A DNA stretch of 52,999 bases from Streptomyces pseudogriseolus (GTDB lineage Bacteria > Actinomycetota > Actinomycetes > Streptomycetales > Streptomycetaceae): positions 1-52,999 of the forward strand of contig MUNG01000236.1 of NCBI GenBank assembly GCA_002154585.1, given 5' to 3'. A program made the translations under genes and the position numbers. Shown here piece by piece: positions 17,616 to 26,353 of this stretch. The stretch's first letter is position 1. Each line of letters opens with the position of its first letter. The notes below the pieces were generated by a model. The model was given only the letters and a program-made list of their open reading frames with translations. It was not told the origin of the DNA and ran no database searches.

Positions 17616-19028
17616 TCAGGTGTCCGACGGGCCGCCCGGAGGTGTTGTCCGGCCGTGGTCCTCCGGGTGACGTGACCTGGCGCGGGGCCGGTGGAGGCGG
17701 GTGGGGGCCGCCGTGCGGCCCACGGTCGCCGCCAGTTTGCGCAGGCGGCGCCAGTCCAGGCGGGGTGGCCCGGGGGCGACCCCGGGGCGTTTGCGCGGGA
17801 CGCGCACCCGTAGCGCGCCCGGTGCGATGCGGCAGCGGACCGGCGCGGGCAGCACCATCGCCTCGCCGTCGACGCCCGCCTCGATCTCGTCCCGGTCCGC
17901 CTCGATCACGACCTCCGGCGCGGTCAGCACCGTCAGCCCCGCCGGGTCGGGGTACAGCAGCAGCGCCGCCGCGCTGATCGCGCCCTCGACCTTGACCCCG
18001 AGGACGCCCAGCGTCCCCGAGTCCAGACGCTCGCGCCGGCCGAGCCCGAACGGGTCGCCGGTGCGGTACGGGTTGTTGCTGATCAGCACCGCCTGCGGCG
18101 CGGTCAGCGTGCGGTCACCGGCGCGGGCGACCAGCCGGGGCCCCTGCTGCCCGGTGAGCAGGTCCGGCAGCATCTCCAGACTCGTGCCGATCTTGTCGTC
18201 CCGGTACGCCGGACTCTGCACGATCGCCGCGTACGCGCCGAACGAGGCGTTGTTGACGAACGGCTGGTCCCCGGCGAACCCCAGGTCGACCCGGAGCTCC
18301 ACCCCGTCCGTCAGCGCGTCCAGGCACGCCGCCGGATCACCCCGGTCCAGGCCGAGGTCCAGCGCGAAGTGGTTGCGGGTGCCCGCGCTGATCACCAGGA
18401 ACGGGATGTCGTGCTCCGCGGCCACGGCCGCGACCAGCGCCTGGGTGCCGTCGCCGCCCGCCGCGCCCAGCAGGTCCGCGCCGTCCGCGACGGCCTGCCG
18501 GGCCAGCTCGGTCACGTCCGTCTGCCGCCCCGGCTCCAGCAGCACCACCCGCGCACCCAGCCGCTCCGCCTTCTCCCGCAGCCGGAACCGGCCCACCTTG
18601 CCGCCGCCCGACCGCGGGTTCATGATCAGCACCGGCTTACGGGGCGGCGGCAGCCGACGCTCCCGCACCGGGGTGTGCCCGCCCGTCCCGCGCAGCGCGT
18701 ACCTGCCGCTCCACACCGCCAGACCCCACAGCGCCAGCGACACCAGCAGCGCCCAGAACAGCGTCACCGCGAACAGCGCCAGCAGCCCCGCCGGCACGCA
18801 CACGGCGACCACCGCGGCCCCCCACCGCAGCGGCCCGCGCACCGTCAGCATCCACCACACGGCCGCCGCGCTCAGCCCCATCCCGGCCACCCCCAGCACC
18901 AGGAGCAGCAGTCCGCGCAGCCCGCCGTAGACCAGGGGGGTCGCCACCGCGAGCGCCGCCGCGAGCAACGCCCCCCGCGCCGCCCACCGCTGGGCGTGAT
19001 AGCCCCGCCTGCTCCAGTCCACGGCCAT
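17616..19028 (-). CDS. Diacylglycerol/lipid kinase family membrane protein
   Basis: 470 residues. Residues about 15-110 hold four hydrophobic segments. From about 130 follows a DAGK catalytic domain: VLIMNPRSGGGKVGRFRL (substrate/ATP strand), LLGAAGGDGTQALVAAVA (the GGDGT nucleotide-binding motif) and FLVISAGTRNHFALDLGLDR. Such enzymes phosphorylate diacylglycerol or related lipids with ATP at the inner membrane face. Fusion of an N-terminal membrane domain to DAGK is frequent in Streptomyces. The C-terminal 35 residues are basic and Pro-rich, with no clear fold. Monocistronic. Confidence 0.88.
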   Translation of the reverse strand: MAVDWSRRGYHAQRWAARGALLAAALAVATPLVYGGLRGLLLLVLGVAGMGLSAAAVWWMLTVRGPLRWGAAVVAVCVPAGLLALFAVTLFWALLVSLALWGLAVWSGRYALRGTGGHTPVRERRLPPPRKPVLIMNPRSGGGKVGRFRLREKAERLGARVVLLEPGRQTDVTELARQAVADGADLLGAAGGDGTQALVAAVAAEHDIPFLVISAGTRNHFALDLGLDRGDPAACLDALTDGVELRVDLGFAGDQPFVNNASFGAYAAIVQSPAYRDDKIGTSLEMLPDLLTGQQGPRLVARAGDRTLTAPQAVLISNNPYRTGDPFGLGRRERLDSGTLGVLGVKVEGAISAAALLLYPDPAGLTVLTAPEVVIEADRDEIEAGVDGEAMVLPAPVRCRIAPGALRVRVPRKRPGVAPGPPRLDWRRLRKLAATVGRTAAPTRLHRPRARSRHPEDHGRTTPPGGPSDT

Positions 19029-19147
19029 GACTCCTTTGATAGCCCGGCGTCATCGTAGGGCGAACGGCACACGCGTGCGGGCCGACCGCGATCTTCGTCC
19101 CACGGGCCGCCGCCGGACGCCGTGCCCGGCCGCCGTACCCTCGGCAC

Positions 19148-19909
19148 ATGTTCCCGCACGTGCTGATCCTCGGCGGCACCACCGAGGCGCGCCGGCTCGC
19201 CGCCGCGCTGGCCGCCCGCCCCGGTACCCGGGTGACGACCTCGCTCGCGGGACGGGTGACCAGGCCGGGCGCACTCGACGGCGAGGTGCGCGTGGGCGGC
19301 TTCGGCGGGCCGGACGGACTCGCGGCCTGGCTCCGTGCGGAGAGCGTGGACGCCGTCGTCGACGCGACCCACCCGTTCGCCGCGACGATCACCGCGAACG
19401 CGGCCGCCGCCACCGCCGCCGCGCGCGTCCCCCTGCTGGTGCTGCGCCGCCCCGGCTGGGGGCCCGGCCCCGGCGACCGCTGGCACCCGGTCCCTTCCCT
19501 GGACGCGGCCGCCGCAGCGCTGCCCGGGCTCGGCCGCCGGGTGTTCCTGACCACCGGACGCCTCGGCCTCGCGGCCTTCGCGGGGCTCACGGAGCTGAGT
19601 TTCGTCGTACGGTCCGTCGAGCCCCCCGAGCCGCCGCTGCCCCCGCACACCGACGTGCTGCTGGCCCGCGGCCCGTTCACCGTGGCCGACGAGACGGCGC
19701 TGCTGCGCGAGCACCGCGTCGACGTGCTGGTGACGAAGGACAGCGGCGGCGCGGCGACCTCCGCGAAGCTCACCGCCGCCCGCGACCTCGGGCTCCCCGT
19801 CGTGGTCGTCCGCCGCCCGCCCCTGCCGGAGGGCATCACCGCGCTCCCGGACGTGCCGGCGGCGCTGGAACGGCTGGACGAAACCCTCGCCCCCCGCGCG
19901 CGGCCCTAG
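19148..19909 (+). CDS. cobK: Precorrin-6A/cobalt-precorrin-6A reductase
   Basis: 253 residues beginning MFPHVLILGGTTEARRLAAA, the NAD(P)H-binding start of CobK/CbiJ. Later come VDATHPFAATITANAAAA and VLVTKDSGGAATSAKLTAARDL, both conserved in the family. It reduces the corrin macrocycle in cobalamin synthesis. The stop TAG (19907-19909) is part of a CTAG shared with the stop of cobF on the other strand. These two cob genes are isolated here from any wider cobalamin cluster. Confidence 0.92.
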   Translation: MFPHVLILGGTTEARRLAAALAARPGTRVTTSLAGRVTRPGALDGEVRVGGFGGPDGLAAWLRAESVDAVVDATHPFAATITANAAAATAAARVPLLVLRRPGWGPGPGDRWHPVPSLDAAAAALPGLGRRVFLTTGRLGLAAFAGLTELSFVVRSVEPPEPPLPPHTDVLLARGPFTVADETALLREHRVDVLVTKDSGGAATSAKLTAARDLGLPVVVVRRPPLPEGITALPDVPAALERLDETLAPRARP

Positions 19910-20682
19910 CGTTCGCCGGGGGAGCGGCGCAGCAGATACGTGTCCATGATCCACCCCTTGCGCTCCCGCGCCTCGGCGCGCAGCCGCTCGATGCGCGGGG
20001 CGGCCTCGGCGACCGGACCGGAGACCAGGATCTCGTCCGGGGTGCCGATGTACGCGCCCCAGTAGATGTCCACGTCCTCGCCGGCGAAGGCGCGGAAACG
20101 CTGATGCGCGTCCAGCATCACCACCACGTCGTCGACGCCCGGAGGGAAGCCCTCCTCCGCGAGCCGCCGTCCCGTGGTGATCTGCACCGGGCGCGCCACC
20201 CGGTTGAGGCCGGTGCGGTGCCGGGCGACGAGGGCCGAGACGCTGCTGACGCCCGGCACGACGTCGTAGTCGAAGGCGACCGCGCCCCGCTCCCGCACCT
20301 CCTCGAGGATGCCGAGCGTGCTGTCGTACAGCGCGGGGTCGCCCCACACCAGGAACGCGCCGGTCTCCTCCTCGCCCAGCTCCTGGGCGATCAGCCGCTC
20401 GTAGATGTCGGCGCGGGCGCTGCGCCAGTCGCCGACGGCGGGGGAGTACGCCGAGCCGCCCGCCGAGCGGTCCCGCTCCGGGTCACGCGCCTCGACGACG
20501 CGGTACGCCCGGTCCGCCAGATGCGTCCGGAGCATGTCCCGGCGCAGCCCGGTCAGGTCCGCCTTCGCCTCGCCCTTGTCGAGCAGGAAGAACACGTCCG
20601 TGTCCCGCATGGCCTTGACCGCCTGGAGGGTCAGCTGGTCGGGGTCGCCGGCGCCGATACCGATCACATGAAGAGTCCGCAC
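19906..20682 (-). CDS. cobF: Precorrin-6A synthase (deacetylating)
   Basis: About 258 residues from GTG 20682 (MRTLHVIGIGAGDPDQLTLQ); the frame extends to 20700. The glycine-rich GIGAGDPDQLTLQ is the SAM-binding start of the tetrapyrrole methylase fold, and FLVWGDPALYDSTLGILEEV is the second conserved block. CobF methylates C-1 and removes the acetyl group in the aerobic cobalamin pathway, just before the CobK step. Convergent with cobK: both genes end on the same CTAG, so the transcripts overlap tail to tail. Confidence 0.92.
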   Translation of the reverse strand: MRTLHVIGIGAGDPDQLTLQAVKAMRDTDVFFLLDKGEAKADLTGLRRDMLRTHLADRAYRVVEARDPERDRSAGGSAYSPAVGDWRSARADIYERLIAQELGEEETGAFLVWGDPALYDSTLGILEEVRERGAVAFDYDVVPGVSSVSALVARHRTGLNRVARPVQITTGRRLAEEGFPPGVDDVVVMLDAHQRFRAFAGEDVDIYWGAYIGTPDEILVSGPVAEAAPRIERLRAEARERKGWIMDTYLLRRSPGER

Positions 20683-20724
20683 GCCCCGAGTCTGCCGCAC
20701 GCCCCCGGCCGCACCGCACCCAGG

Positions 20725-21255
20725 TCAGGCGCCGCCCCGCAGCCGAGGCGCACGCGCCCCCGCGTCCGGCGGACCGCCCTCCCCGCGCTCCACCTCCGCC
20801 GCCAGCTCCCGCGCCCAGGCGATCACCCCGGGCAGGTCGATCCCGTGCGGCCGGAGCTCGCCGCCCGCCGCCCACTCCTCGGCCGCGACCGCCCCGCGCC
20901 GCAGCAGCCGCGCCCCGCCGGTCACGTTGCCGCGCGCGGCGTGCGTGAGCCCGACCGCCATCTGGGCCAGCCCCCGCCACAGCTCCCGCTCCGCCTCGGG
21001 ACCCGACTTCCAGGCGTCCTCGAACACCTCGTGCGCGTGGAACGGCTTCCCCTCGTCCAGCAGCCGCTGCGCCTCGGCGACGCTCTCCTCCGGCCGCCGC
21101 ACCACCCCCTCCGGCTGCCGGGGCACGCCCTCCTCGCCGTACGGCAGGGGCCGCCCCAGCCCGTCACGCGGGCGGGCATTGCGCGCCCGCCCCTCGCTGT
21201 CCCGGTCCCGCGCGGCGGCCGTCCGGCCCGACGACGTGTTCTCCCTGCTACCCAT
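20725..21255 (-). CDS. DUF309-family protein
   Basis: 176 residues from ATG 21255 (MGSRENTSSGRTAAARDRDS); the frame also runs further upstream into the tRNA leader, which is less likely. After about 55 polar, disordered residues comes the DUF309 helical domain with its signature: LLDEGKPFHAHEVFEDAWKS and LWRGLAQMAVGLTHAARGN. The family has a possible metal site (H, E) but no agreed function. It follows the same direction as cobF, 42 bp upstream of it, so the two may be co-transcribed. Confidence 0.8.
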   Translation of the reverse strand: MGSRENTSSGRTAAARDRDSEGRARNARPRDGLGRPLPYGEEGVPRQPEGVVRRPEESVAEAQRLLDEGKPFHAHEVFEDAWKSGPEAERELWRGLAQMAVGLTHAARGNVTGGARLLRRGAVAAEEWAAGGELRPHGIDLPGVIAWARELAAEVERGEGGPPDAGARAPRLRGGA

Positions 21256-21307
21256 ACGCCGATTGTCCCGCGCCCCACCCGATTCGGGCCGCGCCGGGGG
21301 TGTGCGG

Positions 21308-21313
21308 TAAAGT
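21308..21313 (+). promoter_or_regulatory. -10 element of tRNA-Pro copy 2
   Basis: TAAAGT after GTGCGG, 41 bases before the tRNA, in the same arrangement as copies 1 and 3. The leader contains GATCACGCGGTTC, also present before copy 3. Confidence 0.5.
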
Positions 21314-21354
21314 GCTCCTCGCGCGATCACGCGGTTCACCCGCGCGACGCGCAC

Positions 21355-21428
<74 letters not shown>

Positions 21429-21445
21429 CTTGTGAGAGTCGCAGA

Positions 21446-21490
21446 TCAGGGCCGGTTTCAGAGATCTCTGAAACCGGCCCTGACCGTTTT
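21446..21490 (+). terminator. Terminator of tRNA-Pro copy 2
   Basis: A perfect 38-base palindrome (21446-21483; arms TCAGGGCCGGTTTCAGAGA and its inverse) followed by CCGTTTT. Stem core shared with the terminator of copy 1. Confidence 0.9.
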
Positions 21491-21518
21491 CCGGATCCGT
21501 CGGTGGACCGTGCGGCAC

Positions 21519-22487
21519 TCAACGCAGTGCGACGCGCGCGCTCACCGGCAGGTGGTCGCTGCCGGTGGCGGGCAGGGCGCGGATGTGGGTGACGGTCGCC
21601 GAGCGGGCCATGACCTGGTCGATCCGGGCCAGAGGGAGGGCGGCGGGGAAGCTGAAGGCGAAGCCCCGCCGTGGCACGTCCATCCGTGAGGTGAGCGGGG
21701 CCAGTCCGCGGTCGTCGACCGTGCCGTTGAGGTCGCCCAGCAGGATCACCGTTTCCAGCGGCTCGGCGGCGACGGCCCTGCCCAGCAGGCCCGCGCTCTC
21801 GTCGCGCCGGGAGGACGCGAGGCCGCCCGCGCCCACACGGACCGAGGGCAGGTGCGCGACGTACGCCGCGATCTCACCGTGCGGCGTGCGGACCTGGGCC
21901 CGCAGACCGCGGGCCCAGGGCTCCGTGACGTCCCGCGGCTTGATGTCCAGCAGCCGGGCGCCGGCGAGCGGATGCTTCGACCACAGTCCGACGGTGCCCC
22001 GGACCGCGTGGTACGGGTAGTCCGGGGCGAGCGTCCTCTCGTACACCGCGAGCGCCGGGGGCACCAGTTCCTCCAGCGCGATCAGATCGGGCCCGGCGCC
22101 GGCCAGGGCGCGGGCCGTGCCGGCCGGGTCGGTGTTCTCGTCGCTGACGTTGTGCTGCACCACGACCAGGTCGTGCGGGCCGGGCTCCTCGGCCGGCAGG
22201 AGGAGGCCGCCGAAGAGCTGGGTCCAGGCCGCCGTCGGCAGGAGCAGCGCCATCACGGCGGCGGCCGAACGGCGCAGCAGGGCCAGGCCGGACAGTACGA
22301 CGATCACCAGGCCCAGCCACGGCAGGAACGTCTCCAGCAGACTGGCCACCCGCCCTACGGAGTTGGGCACCGCCCGGTGGAACACCAGCGGTCCGGCCGT
22401 CAGCACCGCGAGAACGGCGGGCACCCGCCCCCGCGTCCACACCCGTCGGCACCACACTCCCGCGGACTCCGCGGCTGCTCGCTCCAC
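21519..22487 (-). CDS. Endonuclease/exonuclease/phosphatase (EEP)-family membrane protein
   Basis: 322 residues. Three hydrophobic segments fill residues about 22-100. The EEP domain follows: DLVVVQHNVSDENTDPAGTA (Asn), LIALEELVPP (Glu), VAHLPSVRVG (His), VILLGDLNGTVDD (Asp/Asn) and GSDHLPVSARV (Asp/His) supply the full metal and catalytic set. The domain probably faces the outside and cleaves a phosphodiester or phosphate ester; substrate unknown. It converges on tRNA copy 2. Confidence 0.88.
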   Translation of the reverse strand: MERAAAESAGVWCRRVWTRGRVPAVLAVLTAGPLVFHRAVPNSVGRVASLLETFLPWLGLVIVVLSGLALLRRSAAAVMALLLPTAAWTQLFGGLLLPAEEPGPHDLVVVQHNVSDENTDPAGTARALAGAGPDLIALEELVPPALAVYERTLAPDYPYHAVRGTVGLWSKHPLAGARLLDIKPRDVTEPWARGLRAQVRTPHGEIAAYVAHLPSVRVGAGGLASSRRDESAGLLGRAVAAEPLETVILLGDLNGTVDDRGLAPLTSRMDVPRRGFAFSFPAALPLARIDQVMARSATVTHIRALPATGSDHLPVSARVALR

Positions 22488-22573
22488 CTGCGTTTCCCGT
22501 CCCCTCGACTCGTCGTCCAGGACGCGTCACGGGGCGGATCGGTTGCCGACGGCCCGACGCACCCCGCGAACGC

Positions 22574-22604
22574 TTGACTTGGAGCGCTCTTCAAGCGGAA
22601 GACT
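22574..22604 (+). promoter_or_regulatory. MerR-type promoter of the aldo/keto reductase
   Basis: -35 TTGACT (22574-22579), 19-bp spacer, -10 AAGACT (22599-22604). The spacer holds the inverted CTTGA...TCAAG around AGCGCT. Long spacer plus central dyad is the standard MerR-activator layout, and this sequence type is often seen before oxidoreductase genes. No MerR gene is near. Confidence 0.65.
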
Positions 22605-22652
22605 CCCCGTCCGTGCCCCGGAAGCCGGGGTGTGGAACGGGAGGGAACAGGC

Positions 22653-23633
22653 ATGAAGTACCGCACCATCGGCACCGGCCCGAACCGCCGCGAGGTGAGC
22701 GTGCTCGCGCTCGGCGCGATGCTGTTCGGGTCGGTGACCGACGAGAAGACCTCCTTCGCCCTGCTCGACCGCTACGTCGAGGCCGGCGGGAACTTCGTCG
22801 ACACGTCCGACAACTACGCCTTCTGGACCGACGGCGGCCAGGGCGGGCAGAGCGAGGAACTGCTCGGCCGCTGGCGCCGCAGCCGCGGGGCCGGTGACGA
22901 GATCGTCGTCGCGACCAAGCTCGGCGCCCGCCCCCTCGCCCCCGGCACCAGCTACACCGACAACCCCGAAGGCCTGTCCGCGAAGGTGATCCGGGAGTCC
23001 GCCGAACGCAGCCGCGAAAGGCTCGGCATGGAGCGGCTGGACCTGCTGTACGCGCACATCGACGACCACACCGTCCCCCAGCGCGAGACCGTCGAGGGCT
23101 TCGGTGCCCTGGTCGCCGAGGGCATGGTGGGGCTGCTCGGCGTGAGCAACCAGGCCGTCTGGCGGGTGGAGCGGGCCCGCGCCCTCGCGGCGGCGGCCGG
23201 CCTGCCCGGCTACGAGGTCCTGCAGTACCAGCACAGCTACCTGCGGCCCCGCACCGACGTCCCCGACGACCTCTTCCCCGACGGGAGCCTCGGCCACGCG
23301 GGCGCCGAACTCGCCGGCTATCTGCGCGCCGAGCCCGCCCTGACCCTGGTCGCCTACTCGCCGCTGCTCAAGGGCGCCTACGCCCGCCCCGAACGCCTGC
23401 CCGACGACTACGACCACCCGGGCACCCCCGCCCGCCTCGCGGTCCTGCGTGAGGTCGCCCGGGAGACCGGGGCGACGCCGGGCCAGGTGGTCCTGGCCTG
23501 GCAGATCGGCCACGACCTGCCGATCCTGCCACTGGCCGGGGTGTCGTCACTGGCCCAGCTGGAGGAGAACCTGGCGGCGGTGGACCTGGAACTGTCGGCG
23601 GAGCAGCGGGCCCGGCTGGACGCCGCGCACTGA
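22653..23633 (+). CDS. Aldo/keto reductase
   Basis: 326 residues from ATG 22653 with SD GGGAGGGAAC. The AKR catalytic residues are recognisable: Asp and Tyr in NFVDTSDNYAFW, Lys in IVVATKLGA and His in LLYAHIDDHTV. The C-terminal QLEENLAAVDLELSAEQ is the usual NADPH-binding end. It reduces aldehydes or ketones with NADPH in the cytosol; substrate unknown. Its MerR-type promoter suggests induction by a reactive electrophile or thiol stress. It converges on the GntR gene with 15 bp between stops. Confidence 0.9.
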   Translation: MKYRTIGTGPNRREVSVLALGAMLFGSVTDEKTSFALLDRYVEAGGNFVDTSDNYAFWTDGGQGGQSEELLGRWRRSRGAGDEIVVATKLGARPLAPGTSYTDNPEGLSAKVIRESAERSRERLGMERLDLLYAHIDDHTVPQRETVEGFGALVAEGMVGLLGVSNQAVWRVERARALAAAAGLPGYEVLQYQHSYLRPRTDVPDDLFPDGSLGHAGAELAGYLRAEPALTLVAYSPLLKGAYARPERLPDDYDHPGTPARLAVLREVARETGATPGQVVLAWQIGHDLPILPLAGVSSLAQLEENLAAVDLELSAEQRARLDAAH

Positions 23634-23648
23634 CCCGCCGCCCCCGCC

Positions 23649-24434
23649 TCATGGTCTGACCAGCAGCTGGAAGTCGAAGGAGTAGCGGGACGCCCGGTAG
23701 ATGTGGCTGCCGTACTCCACCGCACGGCCCGTGTCGTCGTAGGCGGTGCGCTGCATGGTGAGCAGCGCCGCGCCCGCCTTCTCGTCCAGACGGGCGGCCT
23801 CCTCGGCGGACGCCGAGCGCGCGCCCACCGTCTGGCGGGCGCTGTGCAGGGTGATGCCGGCCGCGCGCATCATCCGGTACAGGCCCGTCGTCTCCAGGCG
23901 GGCGGTGTCCAGGTCGAGCAGGCCCGCCGGGAGGTAGTTGCCCAGCAGGGCGACGGGCAGGCCGTGGGTGCGGCGCAGCCGCTCCAGGAAGGTCACCTCG
24001 GCGCCCTCGGGCAGCCCCAGGGCGGCGGCCACGCCGGGCGGCGCCGGGACGGTCTCGTGGCGGACCACCTCCGTCGTCGGGGCCTGCCCGGCCGCCTCCA
24101 GGTCGTCGTAGAGGCTGGTCAGCTCCAGGGAGCGGCGCACCTGGCTGTGCACCACCTGCGTGCCCACCCCGCGCCGCCGCACCAGCAGCCCCTTGTCGAC
24201 CAGGGACTGGATGGCCTGGCGGACGGTCGGCCGGGACAGCCCGAGGCGCATCGAGAGGTCCACCTCGTTGCCCAGCAGGTCGCCGGGCGCGAGCGTGCCG
24301 TCGGAGATGGCCGCCTCCAGCTGCTGGGCGAGCTGGTAGTACAGCGGCACCGGACTGCCCCGGTCCAGGGCGAAGTCCAGGGAGTACGCCGCCGGTCCGG
24401 CTGCGGCGCGTGCGGGGTCACCGGTCTTCGCCAT
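23649..24434 (-). CDS. GntR/HutC-family transcriptional regulator (likely iol regulator)
   Basis: 261 residues from ATG 24434 with SD AGGAAGG. Winged HTH at about 25-95 (VPLYYQLAQQLEAAISDGTL, SRPTVRQAIQSLVDKGLL). The UTRA ligand domain follows (about 115-255, RLRRTHGLPVALLGNYLP and MQRTAYDDTGRAVEYG). It is the last gene of the minus-strand iol series, 47 bp after iolD, and so is a candidate regulator of inositol catabolism acting on a sugar-like effector. Confidence 0.9.
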   Translation of the reverse strand: MAKTGDPARAAAGPAAYSLDFALDRGSPVPLYYQLAQQLEAAISDGTLAPGDLLGNEVDLSMRLGLSRPTVRQAIQSLVDKGLLVRRRGVGTQVVHSQVRRSLELTSLYDDLEAAGQAPTTEVVRHETVPAPPGVAAALGLPEGAEVTFLERLRRTHGLPVALLGNYLPAGLLDLDTARLETTGLYRMMRAAGITLHSARQTVGARSASAEEAARLDEKAGAALLTMQRTAYDDTGRAVEYGSHIYRASRYSFDFQLLVRP

Positions 24435-24481
24435 GGACGTGCCTTCCTGTCGGGGCTGCCGGGCGGCGCGTGCGGGCGGGG

Positions 24482-26353
24482 TCACAGGTGGCGGCGGCGG
24501 CCGGCGACCTGGGCGTCGTACTGCTCGCGGGCCCGGACGGCGGCCTCGCGGGTGGCGACCTCCGCCACCGGCACGTCCCACCACGCCTCGGCCGGCGGCG
24601 CGGTCGGCGCCGGGTCGGTCTCGACGTACACACAGGTCGGACGGTCCGAGTTGCGCGCCTCGGCGAGGGCGGCCCGCAGCTCCCGCACCGTCTTCGCGCG
24701 CAGCACCTCCATGCCGAGGCTGGCCGCGTTCGCCGCGAGGTCCACCGGCAGCGGCGCGCCGGTGAAGGAGCCGTCGGCGGCGCGGTGGCGGTAGGCCGTG
24801 CCGTACCGCTCGGCGCCCACCGACTCCGACAGGCCGCCGATGGAGGCGTACCCGTGGTTTTGCACCAGAACCAGCTTGACCGGCAGGTTCTCCTGGACGG
24901 CGGTGACGATCTCCGTCGGGTTCATCAGGTACGTGCCGTCGCCGACCAGCGCCCAGACGGGCGTGCCGGGCGCGGCCTGCTGGACACCCAGCGCGGCCGG
25001 GATCTCGTAGCCCATGCACGAGTAGCCGTACTCCAGGTGGTACTGGCGCGGGCTGCGGGCGCGCCACAGCTTGTGCAGGTCGCCGGGGAGCGAGCCGGCC
25101 GCGTTGATCACCACGTCGTCGTCGCCGACCACCGCGTCCAGCGCGCCCAGCACCTGCGTCTGGGTCGGCACGGCGGTGTCGTCGTCGGCGCGCAGAGCCG
25201 CCTCGACGACCTCGTCCCAGCGTGCCTTCCCGGTGCGGTACTCCGCCTCGTAGACCTCGTCCACGCGGTACCCGGCCAGACCCTCGGCGAGCCGCTCCAG
25301 GCCGGTGCGCGCGTCGCACACCAGGGTCCGGGCGGCGAGCTTGTGGGCGTCGAAGCCGGTGACGTTGAGGTTCACGAACCGCACGCCGGGGTCGCGGAAC
25401 AGGGTGCCGGAGGCGGTGGTGAAGTCGGTGTAGCGGGTGCCGACGCCGATCACCAGGTCGGCGGTGCGGGCCAGTTCGTCGCTGACCGCGGTGCCGGTGT
25501 GGCCGATGCCGCCCAGGTCGGCGGGGTGGTCGTGGCGCAGCGCGCCCTTGCCGGCCTGGGTCGAGGCCACGGGGATGCCGGTGGCGTCCACCAGCGCCCG
25601 CAGCGCGTCCTCCGCCTCGCTGTGGTGCACCCCGCCGCCCGCCACGATCAGCGGCCGCCGGGCCGCCCGTACCGCCGCCACGGCCGCGTCCAGCTCCACC
25701 GGGTCCGGGGCGGTCCTGCGCACCGTCCACACCCGGTCGGCGAAGAACTCCTCCGGCCAGTCGTACGCCTCCGCCTGCACGTCCTGCGGCAGCGCCAGGG
25801 TGACCGCGCCGGTCTCGGCCGGGTCGGCGAGCACCCGCATCGCGTTCAGCGCGGACGCGATCAGCGCCTCGGGGCGGGTGATCCGGTCGAAGTAGCGGGA
25901 CACCGGGCGCAGCGTGTCGTTGACCGACACGTCGGCCTCGACGGGGTGCTCCAGCTGCTGGAGCAGCGGGTCGGCGGCGCGGGAGGCGAAGTAGTCGCCG
26001 GGCAGCAGCAGCACCGGCAGCCGGTTGATCGTGGCCAGCGCCGCGCCGGTGACCAGGTTGGTCGCGCCGGGGCCGATGGACGTCGTCACCGCCTGCGCCG
26101 ACAGGCGGTTCAGCTGGCGGGCGTACCCGACGGCCGCGTGCACCATCGCCTGCTCGTTGCGGCCCTGGTGGTACGGCATGACGTCGCGGTACTCCACCAG
26201 CGCCTGCCCGAGACCGGCGACGTTGCCGTGTCCGAAGATGCCCCAGGTGCCCGCGATCAGCCGGCGGCGCACGCCGTCCCGCTCGGTGTACTGCGCGGAC
26301 AGGAACCGCACCAGGGCCTGGGCGGTGGTCAGTCGGCGGGTGGTGGCGCTCAT
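24482..26353 (-). CDS. iolD: 3D-(3,5/4)-trihydroxycyclohexane-1,2-dione acylhydrolase (ring-opening)
   Basis: 623 residues, TPP-dependent enzyme of the acetolactate-synthase fold. The family-specific GTWGIFGHGNVAGLGQALVE is at about 35-55, and the cofactor motif GDGTYLMNPTEI followed by VLVQNHGYASIGGLSESVG lies near 470-505. IolD hydrolyses the cyclic dione to 5-deoxy-D-glucuronate in myo-inositol catabolism. The start ATG 26353 overlaps the stop of iolB (ATGA), so translation is coupled with the next enzyme of the pathway. Confidence 0.95.
   Translation of the reverse strand: MSATTRRLTTAQALVRFLSAQYTERDGVRRRLIAGTWGIFGHGNVAGLGQALVEYRDVMPYHQGRNEQAMVHAAVGYARQLNRLSAQAVTTSIGPGATNLVTGAALATINRLPVLLLPGDYFASRAADPLLQQLEHPVEADVSVNDTLRPVSRYFDRITRPEALIASALNAMRVLADPAETGAVTLALPQDVQAEAYDWPEEFFADRVWTVRRTAPDPVELDAAVAAVRAARRPLIVAGGGVHHSEAEDALRALVDATGIPVASTQAGKGALRHDHPADLGGIGHTGTAVSDELARTADLVIGVGTRYTDFTTASGTLFRDPGVRFVNLNVTGFDAHKLAARTLVCDARTGLERLAEGLAGYRVDEVYEAEYRTGKARWDEVVEAALRADDDTAVPTQTQVLGALDAVVGDDDVVINAAGSLPGDLHKLWRARSPRQYHLEYGYSCMGYEIPAALGVQQAAPGTPVWALVGDGTYLMNPTEIVTAVQENLPVKLVLVQNHGYASIGGLSESVGAERYGTAYRHRAADGSFTGAPLPVDLAANAASLGMEVLRAKTVRELRAALAEARNSDRPTCVYVETDPAPTAPPAEAWWDVPVAEVATREAAVRAREQYDAQVAGRRRHL

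Noticed and set aside
17173..17670. Open frame in the 17-kb intergenic region
   Set aside because: Arg-rich, no homology recognised, and it runs through the hairpin of the dispersed 19-mer.
19029..20724. Cobalamin riboswitch near cobK and cobF
   Set aside because: Upstream gaps are too short and I find no B12-box-like sequence.
23649..25730. Single very long frame joining the GntR and iolD region
   Set aside because: The upstream part is a shadow of iolD in another frame; the GntR gene has its own ATG and SD at 24434.
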